Shown here: positions 52,035 through 61,045 of the stretch, one piece after another
Layout of the letters: every line of letters begins with the position of its first letter
How positions within the stretch are numbered: position 1 is the first letter of the stretch
Origin: LMUY01 sp964244585
Lineage (GTDB): Bacteria > Pseudomonadota > Alphaproteobacteria > Acetobacterales > Acetobacteraceae
DNA: 64,000 bases
Assembly: GCA_964244585.1 (NCBI GenBank)
Contig: CAXTJM010000016.1
Location: 1 to 64,000 of the forward strand
Reading direction: 5' to 3'
Program-made: the position numbers and the translations under genes
The notes under the pieces: model-generated
Seen by the model: the letters and a program-made list of their open reading frames with translations, nothing else
What the model was told of the DNA's origin: nothing
The model's database searches: none

Positions 52035-52973
52035 ACTCGCCATCGATTCGGTGACCGCCAGGGCGGCAGCCAGGGCGCGACGGCCGGCGGCGGCGTCGAC
52101 CAGCACCGGGGCGCCGTCCAGGCAGGCCGCGACGAAGCTCGCGTGCTCCGCCTCCATGGCGTCGTGGTCGCGCCAGGAGATCGCCTCGCGCCTGAAGCCG
52201 CCCGTGCCAGGCAGCGGCAGGCCGCGCTCCCGCCCGATCATCACCAGCTCCCGCGCGCCGAAATCGGCCGACAGGTAGCCTTCCTGCGAGAACAGCCGCA
52301 TGCGGCGCTCCGTCTTGATCGAGATGCGGCTCGCGGTGATGGTCGCCACGCAACCATTGGCGAAGCGGACCCGGGCATTGGCGATGTCCTCCGAGGGAGA
52401 GGACACGGCCGCGCCCATCGCGTCCACGCTGCTGATCTCGCTGTCCACCAGGGCCAGGACCAGGTCGAGGTCGTGGATCATCAGGTCGAGGATGACGGAG
52501 ACGTCGGTGCCGCGCGGCTTGTAGGGGGCGATCCGCGTCGCCTCGATGTACAGCGGCCGGGTGATGCGGCTGCTGATGGCCCGGTGCTCGGCCGAGAAGC
52601 GCAGCAAATGTCCCACCTGCAGCACCAGCCGGCGCTCCGCCGCCAGCACCGCCAGTGCATCCGCCTGCGCCAGGGTTGCCGCGATCGGCTTTTCCACCAG
52701 CACGTGGCAACCGGCCTGCAAGGCCCGGCTGGCAAGGTCGTGATGGGCCTCCGCGGGCGCTGCGACCACCACGGCCTGGCAGGCGTCGAGCAGGGCGTCC
52801 AGGCCCATGGCGGCGACCCCACCGGCCTCCCGCCCGACCGACGCGGCCCGGGCGGTATCCGGATCGTGCAGCCCGACCAGCCGGGCACGCGGGGCGGCCG
52901 CGACCTTCAGCGCGTGGAAACGGCCGAAATGGCCGGCGCCCACCACGCCCATGCGCAACTGCGTCTCGCTCAT
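51996..52973 (-). CDS. Gfo/Idh/MocA oxidoreductase, GnnA-like
   Basis: 325-residue NAD(P)-dependent sugar dehydrogenase. N-terminal Rossmann motif GVVGAGHFGRFHA (about 9-21), VLVEKPIA with the catalytic Lys near 95, and ILDLMIHDLDLVLAL (about 162-176) with His/Asp. Relatives include GnnA, which oxidises the 3-OH of UDP-GlcNAc for 2,3-diamino sugars in lipid A. Being beside lpxB supports this, but a GnnB-type aminotransferase is not in the window. ATG 52973 begins MSETQLRMGVVG; upstream reading is not coding-like. Converges on lpxB with a 39-base overlap. Confidence 0.8.
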   Translation of the reverse strand: MSETQLRMGVVGAGHFGRFHALKVAAAPRARLVGLHDPDTARAASVGREAGGVAAMGLDALLDACQAVVVAAPAEAHHDLASRALQAGCHVLVEKPIAATLAQADALAVLAAERRLVLQVGHLLRFSAEHRAISSRITRPLYIEATRIAPYKPRGTDVSVILDLMIHDLDLVLALVDSEISSVDAMGAAVSSPSEDIANARVRFANGCVATITASRISIKTERRMRLFSQEGYLSADFGARELVMIGRERGLPLPGTGGFRREAISWRDHDAMEAEHASFVAACLDGAPVLVDAAAGRRALAAALAVTESMASSAALVRASGLVA

Positions 52974-53060
52974 CCTGCGCGCATAGCACGGGCATCCAAG
53001 GCTTGCATCGCCCGATCCCGGTCGGCATAGACATCCGCCCATTGGAGTGACCAGGCCACC

Positions 53061-54617
53061 ATGCTGTATTTTGGCCGCGTCAAGACCGCGCTGATCGTCG
53101 GCGTCTGTCTCTTGGGCGCCCTGCTCTGCCTGCCGAACCTGCTGCCGCAACCCGCCGCATGGGTGCCGTGGCGCTCGGTCCACCTCGGACTGGATCTACG
53201 CGGCGGCTCCTACCTGCTGCTGCAGGTGGACATGGCCGCGCTGGGCAAGGATCGGCTGGACACCGTGCTCGACCGGTCGCGCCAGGCGTTGGCCGGCAAA
53301 TACCGCAGCCTGGCGCAGCCGGCGGGCGAGAGCCGGGTCAGCGTCGTCCTGCGTGACCCGGCACAGAGCCAGGCCGCGATCGAAGCTCTGCACGGTGCGG
53401 CGACGAACCCGGACGGCACGCAGGATTTCGACGTCGCCACGCAGCCGGACGGCACGCTGTCGCTCACCCTCGACGCTGCCGCGTTGCAGGCGCGCGCGGC
53501 TGCCGCCGTGCAGCAATCCATCGAGATCGTCCGCCGGCGCATCGATGCCACGGGCGTGCTGGACCCGCAGATCACCCGGCAGGGCGAAAGCCGGATCGTC
53601 GTGCAGCTTCCCGGCGTGGACGATCCCAACCGGATCAAGCAATTGCTGGGCACCACGGCGAAGATGACGTTCCACCTGGTGGATGAAGGCGCGGACCCGA
53701 GCCGCCCGGCGCCCCCCGGGGACGAGATCCTGCCCATGGAGAATGACCCCGCCCGCAAGCTGGTGATCCGCCGCCGGGTGGAGGTGGACGGCGCCAGCCT
53801 CACCGACGCGAGTCCCACCCGCAACTCGATGACCGGGGAGTGGGTGGTCAACTTCGTGTTCGACAGCACGGGGGCCCGCCGCTTCGGCGAGGTGACCACG
53901 GCCCAGGTGGGCCACCCCTTCGCCATCGTGCTGGACGACAAGATCCTGACCGCGCCCAACATCAACGAACCGATCACGGGCGGCCGCGGCCAGATCAGCG
54001 GCTCGTTCACGCCGCAATCGGCCACCGACCTGGCGGTGCTGCTGCGCGCCGGCGCCTTGCCCGTCCCGCTCACCGTGGTGGAGGAACGCACCGTCGGGCC
54101 GGAGCTGGGTGCCGACAGCATCCGCGCCGGAGCGATCGCGCTGGGGGTCGGCTTCCTGCTGGTGGTCGGCTTCATGGGCACGTTCTATGGCCTGTTCGGC
54201 TGGTTCGCCAACGTGGCGCTCGTGATCAACCTGTTAATGATGCTGGCGATCCTCTCGCTGTTGGAGGCGACGCTGACGCTGCCCGGCATGGCCGGCATCC
54301 TGTTGACGCTGGGCATGGCGGTGGACGCCAACATCCTGATCAACGAGCGCATCCGGGAGGAGACCAAGCTGGACCGCAAGCCCGTGGCGGCGCTGGAAGC
54401 CGGGTTCCGCCGGGCCTACAGCACGATCATCGACAGCAACGCCACCGCCTTCCTGGCGCATGTCATGCTGTTCGTGTTCGGGTCCGGTCCGGTGCGCGGC
54501 TTTGCCGTCACCATCACGGTCGGCATCGTCACCACCCTGTTCACCGCCACCGTCGTGGCGCGGCTGATGATGGTGCGCTGGTACAGCGCCCGCCGCCCGG
54601 CGCTGCTGCCGGTATAG
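53061..54617 (+). CDS. secD: Protein translocase subunit SecD
   Basis: 518-residue inner-membrane protein that uses the proton gradient to aid release of exported proteins from SecYEG. TM1 is at the N-terminus (VKTALIVGVCLLGALLCL), then the DLRGGSYLLLQVD signature. A large periplasmic domain follows (SRQALAGKYRSLAQPAG; RRRIDATGVLDPQI). TM2-6 begin near 350 with GPELGADSIRAGAIALG, then GMAVDANILINERIREE (the SecD D/N/E/R core). It precedes secF by eight bases. Confidence 0.96.
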   Translation: MLYFGRVKTALIVGVCLLGALLCLPNLLPQPAAWVPWRSVHLGLDLRGGSYLLLQVDMAALGKDRLDTVLDRSRQALAGKYRSLAQPAGESRVSVVLRDPAQSQAAIEALHGAATNPDGTQDFDVATQPDGTLSLTLDAAALQARAAAAVQQSIEIVRRRIDATGVLDPQITRQGESRIVVQLPGVDDPNRIKQLLGTTAKMTFHLVDEGADPSRPAPPGDEILPMENDPARKLVIRRRVEVDGASLTDASPTRNSMTGEWVVNFVFDSTGARRFGEVTTAQVGHPFAIVLDDKILTAPNINEPITGGRGQISGSFTPQSATDLAVLLRAGALPVPLTVVEERTVGPELGADSIRAGAIALGVGFLLVVGFMGTFYGLFGWFANVALVINLLMMLAILSLLEATLTLPGMAGILLTLGMAVDANILINERIREETKLDRKPVAALEAGFRRAYSTIIDSNATAFLAHVMLFVFGSGPVRGFAVTITVGIVTTLFTATVVARLMMVRWYSARRPALLPV

Positions 54618-54625
54618 GATCGCTC

Positions 54626-55591
54626 ATGTTCTTCCGCCCCCTCTTCCGCATGGTACCGGACGGTACGCGCATCCACTTCATGCGCGGACGCTTCATCGGG
54701 CTGGGCACCTCCGCCGTGCTATCGGTCTTCTCGCTGGTCGTGGCCTTCTACCCGGGCCTCAACCTCGGCATCGACTTCAAGGGCGGCATCGTCATGGAGG
54801 TCCGCACGGCCGCCCCGGCGGATTTCAACAAGATCCGCAGCGCTCTTTCCGGCCATGACGTCCCGGCCGCCGGGTTGCAGCGGTTCGGCGATGCCCGCGA
54901 CGTGCTGATCCGGCTGGACCGTCAGCCGACCGAGGCCGGCACCGAGCAGGTGGTCGCCCGCGTCCGCGCTGCGTTGGAGGAGGCGCAGCCCGGCGCCGTG
55001 ATCCAGCGCACCGATGCGGTCGGCGCGTCCGTTTCGGACGAACTGTTCCGCAACGGGTTGCTCGCGCTCGGCATCAGCCTGCTGATGATCCTGGTGTACA
55101 TCTGGTTCCGCTTCGAATGGCAGTTCGCCATCGGGGCGGTGGTGACGCTGCTGCTGGACGTGACCAAGGTCATCGGCTTCCTCGTCGTGACCCGCATCGA
55201 GTTCGACCTGGTGATGGTCGCGGCGATCCTGACGGTGATCGGCTATTCCACCAACGACAAGGTGGTGGTGTACGACCGGGTGCGGGAAAACCTGCGCAAG
55301 TACAAGACGATGAAGCTGCGTGAGCTGATCGACTTCTCCATCAACGAAACGCTGAACCGAACCTTGGGGACGTCGATGACCGTGTTCCTCGCCAGCTTGC
55401 CCCTGGCGCTGTTCGGCGGTTCGTCCCTGTCCGGGTTCGCCGCCGTGATGCTGTTCGGCATCGTGGTGGGTACTTCGTCTTCCATCTTCATCGCGGCCCC
55501 CATCCTGCTTTTCCTTGGCGAGAACCGGCTACGCCGGGATGCACAGCCACCATCGAAGAACGCCAAGGCCATGCCGGGACCGGTGCGATAG
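54626..55591 (+). CDS. secF: Protein translocase subunit SecF
   Basis: 321-residue partner of SecD. After TM1 comes GLNLGIDFKGGIVMEV, the SecF signature; the later TM cluster has LLLDVTKVIGFLVV (Asp), ILTVIGYSTNDKVVVYDRVREN, and TLGTSMTVFLASLPLALFGG. ATG 54626 follows the secD stop by eight bases. The conserved His found in many SecF proteins (L-x-H-D) is replaced by Leu-Leu-Asp, which is common in related alphaproteobacteria as far as I recall. The GTG of a possible downstream frame abuts its stop. Confidence 0.95.
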   Translation: MFFRPLFRMVPDGTRIHFMRGRFIGLGTSAVLSVFSLVVAFYPGLNLGIDFKGGIVMEVRTAAPADFNKIRSALSGHDVPAAGLQRFGDARDVLIRLDRQPTEAGTEQVVARVRAALEEAQPGAVIQRTDAVGASVSDELFRNGLLALGISLLMILVYIWFRFEWQFAIGAVVTLLLDVTKVIGFLVVTRIEFDLVMVAAILTVIGYSTNDKVVVYDRVRENLRKYKTMKLRELIDFSINETLNRTLGTSMTVFLASLPLALFGGSSLSGFAAVMLFGIVVGTSSSIFIAAPILLFLGENRLRRDAQPPSKNAKAMPGPVR

Positions 55592-55701
55592 TGCAGGACG
55601 GCCTTCCGCCAGGCGGTTATCCATCACAGGCACCGCTCGCCCTATCGACGGCGAACCAGGGTAGTGGCAGGTTTGGACAAGGGTGTATTGGAACTAATTT
55701 T

Positions 55702-56892
55702 TTGACAGCGGCCATAACGACGCAACGTCCGAGCCGACGGGTCCTGCTGCTGTCCAGCGACCCGGCCTGGGCCGCTGCCGCGCAGCTTGCGATCGACCGT
55801 TCGGCGGGTGAGTCACTGCAATTGGCCGACTCGCCGCGGGACGCCTTGGATCGCTTGGTGACGCCGGCACACGTCTTCTCCCACCTGCTCATGGAACCGA
55901 GTGCCGCCGGGCCATATGTCCGTGACCTGCTCGGCGTCACCGCCGGTGAGGCTGGATCGCAGGTCGAACTGATCCTGCTGGGTGCGGCGGAGAGTATCCC
56001 CGGGAGCCATACTGTATCGCATGCCCATACGCCGGCCGATTTGGCCGGCAAGCTTCACCCACAGGCTGCCTCGCCGGCGACCGCACAGCTCTCCCTGTCG
56101 AGTTCGGACATCGCCATCGCGTTCAGCGCGGAGGATGTGGAGTGCCGATTCCAGCCGATCGTCCGCCTGGCCGATCGCCGCGCCGTGGGGATGGAGGCGT
56201 TGGCCAGGCTGCGCCACGCGGAACATGGCACTATCGGGCCGGACCACTTCATTCCCCAACTAGAACGCGCTGGCCTCTCGCTGCGGTTGACGGAAGCGGT
56301 CGCCCGCGGCGCGATGGCCGCCATCGACCCTGCCCTTCTCGAGCAGCACGACCTTTTCATCACAATCAACCTGCCGCTGGACGTGTTGCTTCTGCCGGAG
56401 ACGCTGGCCCGGATCGAGGCGCATCGGACCAGTTTCCGCATTCCGGTCCAGCGCATCCTGATCGAGTTGACGGAGAGCCGGCCGGTCAGCGACGTTCCGG
56501 CGCTGAAACATGCGCTCACCTGTTGGCGCCGGGCGGGCTATCGGGTCGCGATCGACGATATGGGACCCGAAATGATAAATCAGGTCGAGTTGTTCGATCT
56601 GCCGTTCAGCGTGGTCAAGCTCGACAAGCAGGTGGTGCTGCGGTCCGAGACTGACCCGCTCGCCCACCGTTATCTGCAACGTACGATCGCCAACGCCCAA
56701 AGCCGATCGCTTCGCATCATTGCGGAGGGGATCGAAAACGAGGCGATGTGGAACCGGATGCGCGACATGGGCGTCGAGTATGCACAGGGTTTCCTGGTCG
56801 CCCGTGCCTTGCCGGCCGGCGCACTGGCCTCTTGGCTGGAAAGCTGGTCATCGCAGACTGGGTTGCCGCCCGATCGGCAGCCGTCTCAGTAA
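55702..56892 (+). CDS. EAL-domain protein with degenerate receiver-like N-terminus
   Basis: 396-residue c-di-GMP phosphodiesterase-like protein. I prefer the TTG at 55702 (GGAA eight bases upstream); a GTG at 55591 would add 37 non-coding-looking residues. N-terminal 110 residues resemble a receiver domain (RRVLLLSSDPAWAAAAQLAI) but the phosphoacceptor position reads HLLMEPS, with Glu instead of Asp. The EAL part keeps MEALARLRH, Asn of TINLPLD, Glu of IELTES, DD of IDDMG, Lys of VVKLDK, Glu of AEGIEN and Gln of AQGFLV. Loop 6, normally DFGxGYSS, reads DMGPEMIN. So metal/catalytic residues persist, but the regulatory loop is altered and activity is uncertain. Confidence 0.86.
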   Translation: MTAAITTQRPSRRVLLLSSDPAWAAAAQLAIDRSAGESLQLADSPRDALDRLVTPAHVFSHLLMEPSAAGPYVRDLLGVTAGEAGSQVELILLGAAESIPGSHTVSHAHTPADLAGKLHPQAASPATAQLSLSSSDIAIAFSAEDVECRFQPIVRLADRRAVGMEALARLRHAEHGTIGPDHFIPQLERAGLSLRLTEAVARGAMAAIDPALLEQHDLFITINLPLDVLLLPETLARIEAHRTSFRIPVQRILIELTESRPVSDVPALKHALTCWRRAGYRVAIDDMGPEMINQVELFDLPFSVVKLDKQVVLRSETDPLAHRYLQRTIANAQSRSLRIIAEGIENEAMWNRMRDMGVEYAQGFLVARALPAGALASWLESWSSQTGLPPDRQPSQ

Positions 56893-56973
56893 TGGGGTAG
56901 CGGCAAACCGCCGCAAGGCGGTCAAGGCAGTCGTATAGGCTTGATCGATACTTTTACCTGAAGCGGTCTTGCT

Positions 56974-57354
56974 TTAGCGTGCAGCCATTGCGCGCACCCG
57001 GTCGATGGTATCTTCCAGATCGTACGGCTTCGGCAGGAAATGACAGCCGGGCGGCAGATCCCGGGTGTCGAGGCGAGCCTTGCCCGAGGCAACCAGCAGG
57101 CGAATATCTGGCCAATGCTGATGGACGTGATGCACCAATGCCACTCCATCCATCGTCCCGGGCATGTGCACGTCCGTGAAGAGAAGGCTCACATCGTCCG
57201 CATGGTTGCTCATGATGTCCAGAGCCTCGCCAGCATGCGAGGCCTCCCTCACGTCGAATCCTGCGTCCGACAGCACGTCCGCCATCAGTGCCCGGATGAG
57301 AAATTCGTCTTCCACAAGGACGACTACGATGGCTTTGGCAGTATTCGTCGACAT
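56974..57354 (-). CDS. Single-domain response regulator
   Basis: 126-residue CheY-like receiver without output domain. Acidic pair in LVEDE (15-17), phosphoacceptor Asp61 in LLFTDVHMPGTMDG, Ser90/Thr-equivalent in VASGKAR, and Lys109 in FLPKPYD. ATG 57354 was chosen; the frame is open upstream but not family-like. It converges with the EAL gene and has a close paralogue at 63728. Such proteins often work in alphaproteobacterial stress networks with HWE-type kinases; no kinase is adjacent. Confidence 0.88.
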   Translation of the reverse strand: MSTNTAKAIVVVLVEDEFLIRALMADVLSDAGFDVREASHAGEALDIMSNHADDVSLLFTDVHMPGTMDGVALVHHVHQHWPDIRLLVASGKARLDTRDLPPGCHFLPKPYDLEDTIDRVRAMAAR

Positions 57355-57455
57355 ACCAACGCAAGCCTTGGTCAGGAGAATGGTTCCACCTCCCACGCCT
57401 GTCCGGCAGCGCACATTCGAGCGATCATTACCGAACGCATTTTGCTGCCGGCCAG

Positions 57456-58523
57456 TCATCGACCGGCTTTCTCCCGATCCAACAGAACCCGCTTGCGTTG
57501 CACTCCCCACCTGTAGCCGGAGATCGCGCCGGTGGATGTGACAACGCGGTGGCAGGGTATCGCCACGGCTAGGTGATTGGCCGCGCATGCCCCTGCAACG
57601 GCGCGAACCGCCGTGGGCATGCCGAGGCGGCTGGCGACCTCGGCATAGCTGAGCGTGACGCCGGCCGGAATGGTGCGCAGCAGATCCCACACCCGACGTT
57701 GGAACGCCGTTCCTTGAATATCCAGCGGCAATGCCAGCCCGTGGGCAGGCGTTTCGATATGGGCGACCACTCGCGCCACCCATTCGCCGAACGCCGCATC
57801 GGCTGGCTCGTGCCGTGCCCGGGGGAAGCGCGTCCGCAAATCACCGAGCAGCTCGGTGGCATCGTCGCCAAGCAGGATGGCGCACACCCCGCGTTCCGTG
57901 GCCGCGACCAGCACCGTGCCCAAGCTACCCTGCCCGGTCGCGTGGCGAATCATCTCGCCGGCGCCCGTGCCGTAGGCCGAGGGGGCCATTCCCAGCAAGC
58001 CTGGCGCGGCCTCGTAGAAGCGTCCGGACGAGTTGAAGCCGGCATCATAGATCGCTGCCGTTACGCTGCTGCCGGCCTGCAGCCCGGCTTGCACGCGCCG
58101 CGCCCGGTGAGCGCTGGCATACGCTTTGGGCGTCACGCCGGCGACGCGGCGGAACAGGCGATGGAAATGGAACGGGCTCAGCCCCGCGGATGCCGCCAGT
58201 TCTACCAGCGTCGGTGGTTCCGCCGACCCTTCGATGGTTCGGCAGGCACGGCCGACCAGCGCCGCCTCCCGATCTGCCCGGGGCTGCTGGTCCGGCTTGC
58301 AACGCTTGCAGGGACGGAAGCCGGCTGCCTCCGCGCTGCACCTGGTGTCGTGGAAGCTGACATTTTCCGGCCGGGCCGGCCGGGCGGCGCAGGATGGATG
58401 GCAGTAGACGCCGGTCGTGGCCACCGCGTAGACAAACCAGCCGTCGGCACGGCGGTCCCGGCTGCGCAGGGCGGCCCAGCGGTCCTGCAACGTCTCGAAT
58501 CGGGGCGTTGAAATCGTGTCCAT
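57456..58523 (-). CDS. ada: Ada: methylation-responsive activator/O6-methylguanine-DNA methyltransferase
   Basis: 355-residue suicide repair protein and activator. The N-terminal zinc site for methyl phosphotriesters is Cys41, Cys45 (VYCHPSC), Cys72 and Cys75 (PCKRCKP). AraC-type helix-turn-helix follows (TLVELAASAGLSPFHFHRLF, about 105-125, and VTAAIYDAGFNSSGRFYE). The C-terminal methyltransferase has PCHRVV with acceptor Cys324, and VARRLGMPTAVRAVAGA-like DNA-binding. ATG 58523 is preceded by AAGGAG. It likely autoregulates, but no Ada box is evident by eye. Confidence 0.95.
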   Translation of the reverse strand: MDTISTPRFETLQDRWAALRSRDRRADGWFVYAVATTGVYCHPSCAARPARPENVSFHDTRCSAEAAGFRPCKRCKPDQQPRADREAALVGRACRTIEGSAEPPTLVELAASAGLSPFHFHRLFRRVAGVTPKAYASAHRARRVQAGLQAGSSVTAAIYDAGFNSSGRFYEAAPGLLGMAPSAYGTGAGEMIRHATGQGSLGTVLVAATERGVCAILLGDDATELLGDLRTRFPRARHEPADAAFGEWVARVVAHIETPAHGLALPLDIQGTAFQRRVWDLLRTIPAGVTLSYAEVASRLGMPTAVRAVAGACAANHLAVAIPCHRVVTSTGAISGYRWGVQRKRVLLDREKAGR

Positions 58524-58611
58524 GGCGTGCTCCTTGTGGAATGGAGCATGGCCCTCGGGTCATCGCCAGGCACTCCGGGTCTTGCGCGGCAATCCGCCAG
58601 CAAAAGGCGCG

Positions 58612-59628
58612 CTAGCTTGCCGCCATGCCAAGCCGGATTTCCCCCACCTCCTGGACTGCGGCGCGGCTGCCATAGCGACGCGCGAGCGTTGCGCAGAGCA
58701 TGAGCTGCAACTGGTGGAACAGCATCAGCGGCAGCACGATCAGCCCGACTTGCGAGCCGGCGAACAACACGCTGGCCATCGGCAACCCGCTGGCCAGGCT
58801 TTTCTTCGAGCCGCAGAACACCATCACGATCTCATCCTCGACCGGGAAGCGCAGGACATACCGGCTGATGACAGTGGTGATCGACAGCACCAGCAGCAGC
58901 AGCAGCACGCACACCGCTAGCAGCATGCCGAGGTTTGCCAGGTCCAACTGGTGCCATACTCCACTCGCCACGCCCTCGCTGAAGGCGGTGTAGATCACCA
59001 GCAGGATCGAACCGCGGTCGACGAAGCCCAGCGACGATTTATGCCGCGTCAGCCAGGCGTTGATCCAGGGCCGCAGCAACTGCCCAGCCAGGAATGGCAG
59101 CAGCAGCTGGGTGACGATGTCCAGCAAGATCCCGAACGAGAACCCGCCGCCCTGCGTGTGCATCAGGGAGGCGGCGAGCAGCGGGGTCGCGAAGATGCCG
59201 ATCAGGTTGGAAGCCGACGCGCTGCACAAGGCGGCCGCGACGTTGCCGCGTGCGATGGAGGTGAAGGCGATGGAGGACTGCACCGTCGACGGCAGTACAC
59301 AGAGAAACATCACACCATTGTACAGCTGCCGCGGCAGGATGCGGTCCGGAAGCAGGCCCAGCGCCAGGCCAAGTGCCGGGAACAGCACGAACGTGCACGC
59401 GAGCACCACGCCATGCAGCCGCCAGTGGGTCAGCCCGGTCAACGCGGCCTGTGGCGACAGCTTGGCGCCATACATGAAGAACAGGATGCCGATGGCGACA
59501 GTCGCGGCCCAGTTCGCCACGACTGCCCCGGCGCCGACGGCTGGGACCACCGACGCGATGCCGACGGTTGCGACCATCATCAGGATGTAGGGATCGACCG
59601 GGGAGCGGAACCTGCCTGCCATCGCCAT
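58612..59628 (-). CDS. Bile acid:sodium symporter-like (SBF) membrane carrier
   Basis: 338-residue polytopic protein of the BASS/SBF_like family. About nine to ten helices are seen, e.g. VDPYILMMVATVGIASVVPA, ATVAIGILFFMYGAKL, and the paired broken helices near PSTVQSSIAFTSIARGN (about 109-125) and CGSKKSLASGLPMASVLFAG (about 270-290), characteristic of the family. Substrate not deducible; plausible are organic anions with sodium. A second ATG at 59622 would shorten by two residues. Confidence 0.88.
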   Translation of the reverse strand: MAMAGRFRSPVDPYILMMVATVGIASVVPAVGAGAVVANWAATVAIGILFFMYGAKLSPQAALTGLTHWRLHGVVLACTFVLFPALGLALGLLPDRILPRQLYNGVMFLCVLPSTVQSSIAFTSIARGNVAAALCSASASNLIGIFATPLLAASLMHTQGGGFSFGILLDIVTQLLLPFLAGQLLRPWINAWLTRHKSSLGFVDRGSILLVIYTAFSEGVASGVWHQLDLANLGMLLAVCVLLLLLVLSITTVISRYVLRFPVEDEIVMVFCGSKKSLASGLPMASVLFAGSQVGLIVLPLMLFHQLQLMLCATLARRYGSRAAVQEVGEIRLGMAAS

Positions 59629-59687
59629 GCCTCCGTTGGGTTGGCCGTCGTTCTAGCCTGGCGGCGTATCCAACGGGAGGGGACGCC

Positions 59688-59972
59688 TCACTTGGGCTGC
59701 GCCTGTGTCGTGGCAGGCGGCGTGATGATCGGCGTGCGTCCGGGAACGGGCGGTTGGACGATCGGCATGGTGCCACCGGTGGAAGGGGGCGTGATCACGC
59801 CGTTGCGGGCGCTGCCGCCTGGCACGTCCGCCTGGCCGCCCGAAGCCGGGGCTGGGATCGCGGCTTGCGGCCCGCTGCTGTCCGGCGCGGACTGTGCCCG
59901 CGCGGGTCCGGGCACGACGCTGCCGGCCAGCATCGCGAAGCCCGCGCACAGGCCGAGGACGGGCGGCCTCAT
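59688..59972 (-). CDS. Small exported proline-rich protein, unknown function
   Basis: 94 residues with a signal peptide (MRPPVLGLCAGFAMLAGSVV...ARAQ). The mature part is Pro/Gly/Thr/Ser-rich, with repeated P-I-V-Q-P-P and I-I-T-P-P patterns and no predicted fold, ending in QAQPK. ATG overlaps the preceding DUF6496 gene stop (ATGA), implying co-translation. I do not recognise a family. Confidence 0.6.
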   Translation of the reverse strand: MRPPVLGLCAGFAMLAGSVVPGPARAQSAPDSSGPQAAIPAPASGGQADVPGGSARNGVITPPSTGGTMPIVQPPVPGRTPIITPPATTQAQPK

Positions 59973-60181
59973 TGCTTCGCCCGCCGCTTGGCGGATTTAG
60001 CGCCGGCCGCGCTGTTCCGCTTCGGCGACGGCGTGCGCGATGCGCCGGCCTCCGACAGGCCGATGGCGATGGCCTGGCGGGGGCTGCGGACCTTGTGTCC
60101 CGCGGATTTCAGCAGGCCGTGCTTGAACTCGTGCATGACGCGCCCGACCGTCGCGTTTTGGGACGGGCTTTCGGTGGCCAT
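59969..60181 (-). CDS. Small basic DUF6496-type protein
   Basis: 70 residues, strongly basic C-terminus (SPKRNSAAGAKSAKRRAKQ). The core VGRVMHEFKHGLLKSAGHKV then RQAIAIGLSEA matches the DUF6496 short proteins found widely in proteobacteria; similar to plasmid/conjugation or nucleoid-associated small proteins, but no function is established. Coupled to the downstream exported protein gene and divergent from the dienelactone hydrolase gene. Confidence 0.8.
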   Translation of the reverse strand: MATESPSQNATVGRVMHEFKHGLLKSAGHKVRSPRQAIAIGLSEAGASRTPSPKRNSAAGAKSAKRRAKQ

Positions 60182-60286
60182 GATATCGCCTCCTTCGCTG
60201 CGTTACCGCTTGTCAACGTCGACGCGGTAGGGACGTTGCGCGCGCACTTTGACTCCGCCACCGACACGAGCCATCCAGGTTTAACC

Positions 60287-61045
60287 ATGATCATCCATAG
60301 CGACGAGACCGCCGATGTCGCGACCGCCGGGGCAGACGGCGCTATGCGGCTGCATGTGTTCCGACCGGCCATGCCAGGCCGGTTTCCCGGCGTGCTGTGC
60401 TTTTCGGAGATCTACCAGGTCACCGACCCGATCCGCCGCCTGGCGTGCATGGTCGCGGGCCAGGGCTACGTGGTCGCGGTGCCGGAAGTGTACCACGAGT
60501 ACGAGCCGCCCGGCACGGTGCTGCGCTACGATCCGGCAGGGACGGATCGCGGCAATGCGCTGAAGGCCACCAAGCCGCTGGCGGCCTTCGATGCCGATGC
60601 GCAGGCCGGGCTCGCCTTCCTGCGACGGCACGCCGCCTGCACGGGGCGGCTGGCGACGATGGGCGTGTGCCTGGGCGGCCACCTGGCCTATCGCGCGGCG
60701 CTGGACCCGTCCGTGTCCGCCGCAGCCTGCTTCTATGCCACGGACATCCATTCCGGCACGCTGGGGGCGGGCAAGGCGGATGACAGCCTCGCCCGCATGG
60801 CCGAGTTGCAGGCGGAGGCGCTGTTCGTCTGGGGGCGCCAGGATCCGCACGTGCCGTTCGCCGGGCGTCAGGCGATCCGCGAACGGCTGGAGGCGGTGTC
60901 CGCCCGCTACGAATGGCACGAGGTAAACGGCGCCCATGCCTTCCTGCGGGACGAGGGGCTGCGATACGACCCGGCGCTGTTCCTGCAATCGATGGAATGG
61001 ATGCTCGCGCTGTTCCGGCGCACGCTGTTCGTGGACGCGGCATGA
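60287..61045 (+). CDS. Dienelactone hydrolase family protein
   Basis: 252-residue alpha/beta hydrolase. Triad: Cys128 in GVCLGGHLA, Asp186 in WGRQDPHVP, His217 in NGAHAFLRDEG, with the Glu41 (SEIYQ) equivalent to the dienelactone-hydrolase helper. The cysteine nucleophile is the carboxymethylenebutenolidase type. Substrate unknown; could be a lactone or ester. ATG 60287 is the family-like start. Coupled to a 42-codon frame by ATGA. Confidence 0.88.
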   Translation: MIIHSDETADVATAGADGAMRLHVFRPAMPGRFPGVLCFSEIYQVTDPIRRLACMVAGQGYVVAVPEVYHEYEPPGTVLRYDPAGTDRGNALKATKPLAAFDADAQAGLAFLRRHAACTGRLATMGVCLGGHLAYRAALDPSVSAAACFYATDIHSGTLGAGKADDSLARMAELQAEALFVWGRQDPHVPFAGRQAIRERLEAVSARYEWHEVNGAHAFLRDEGLRYDPALFLQSMEWMLALFRRTLFVDAA

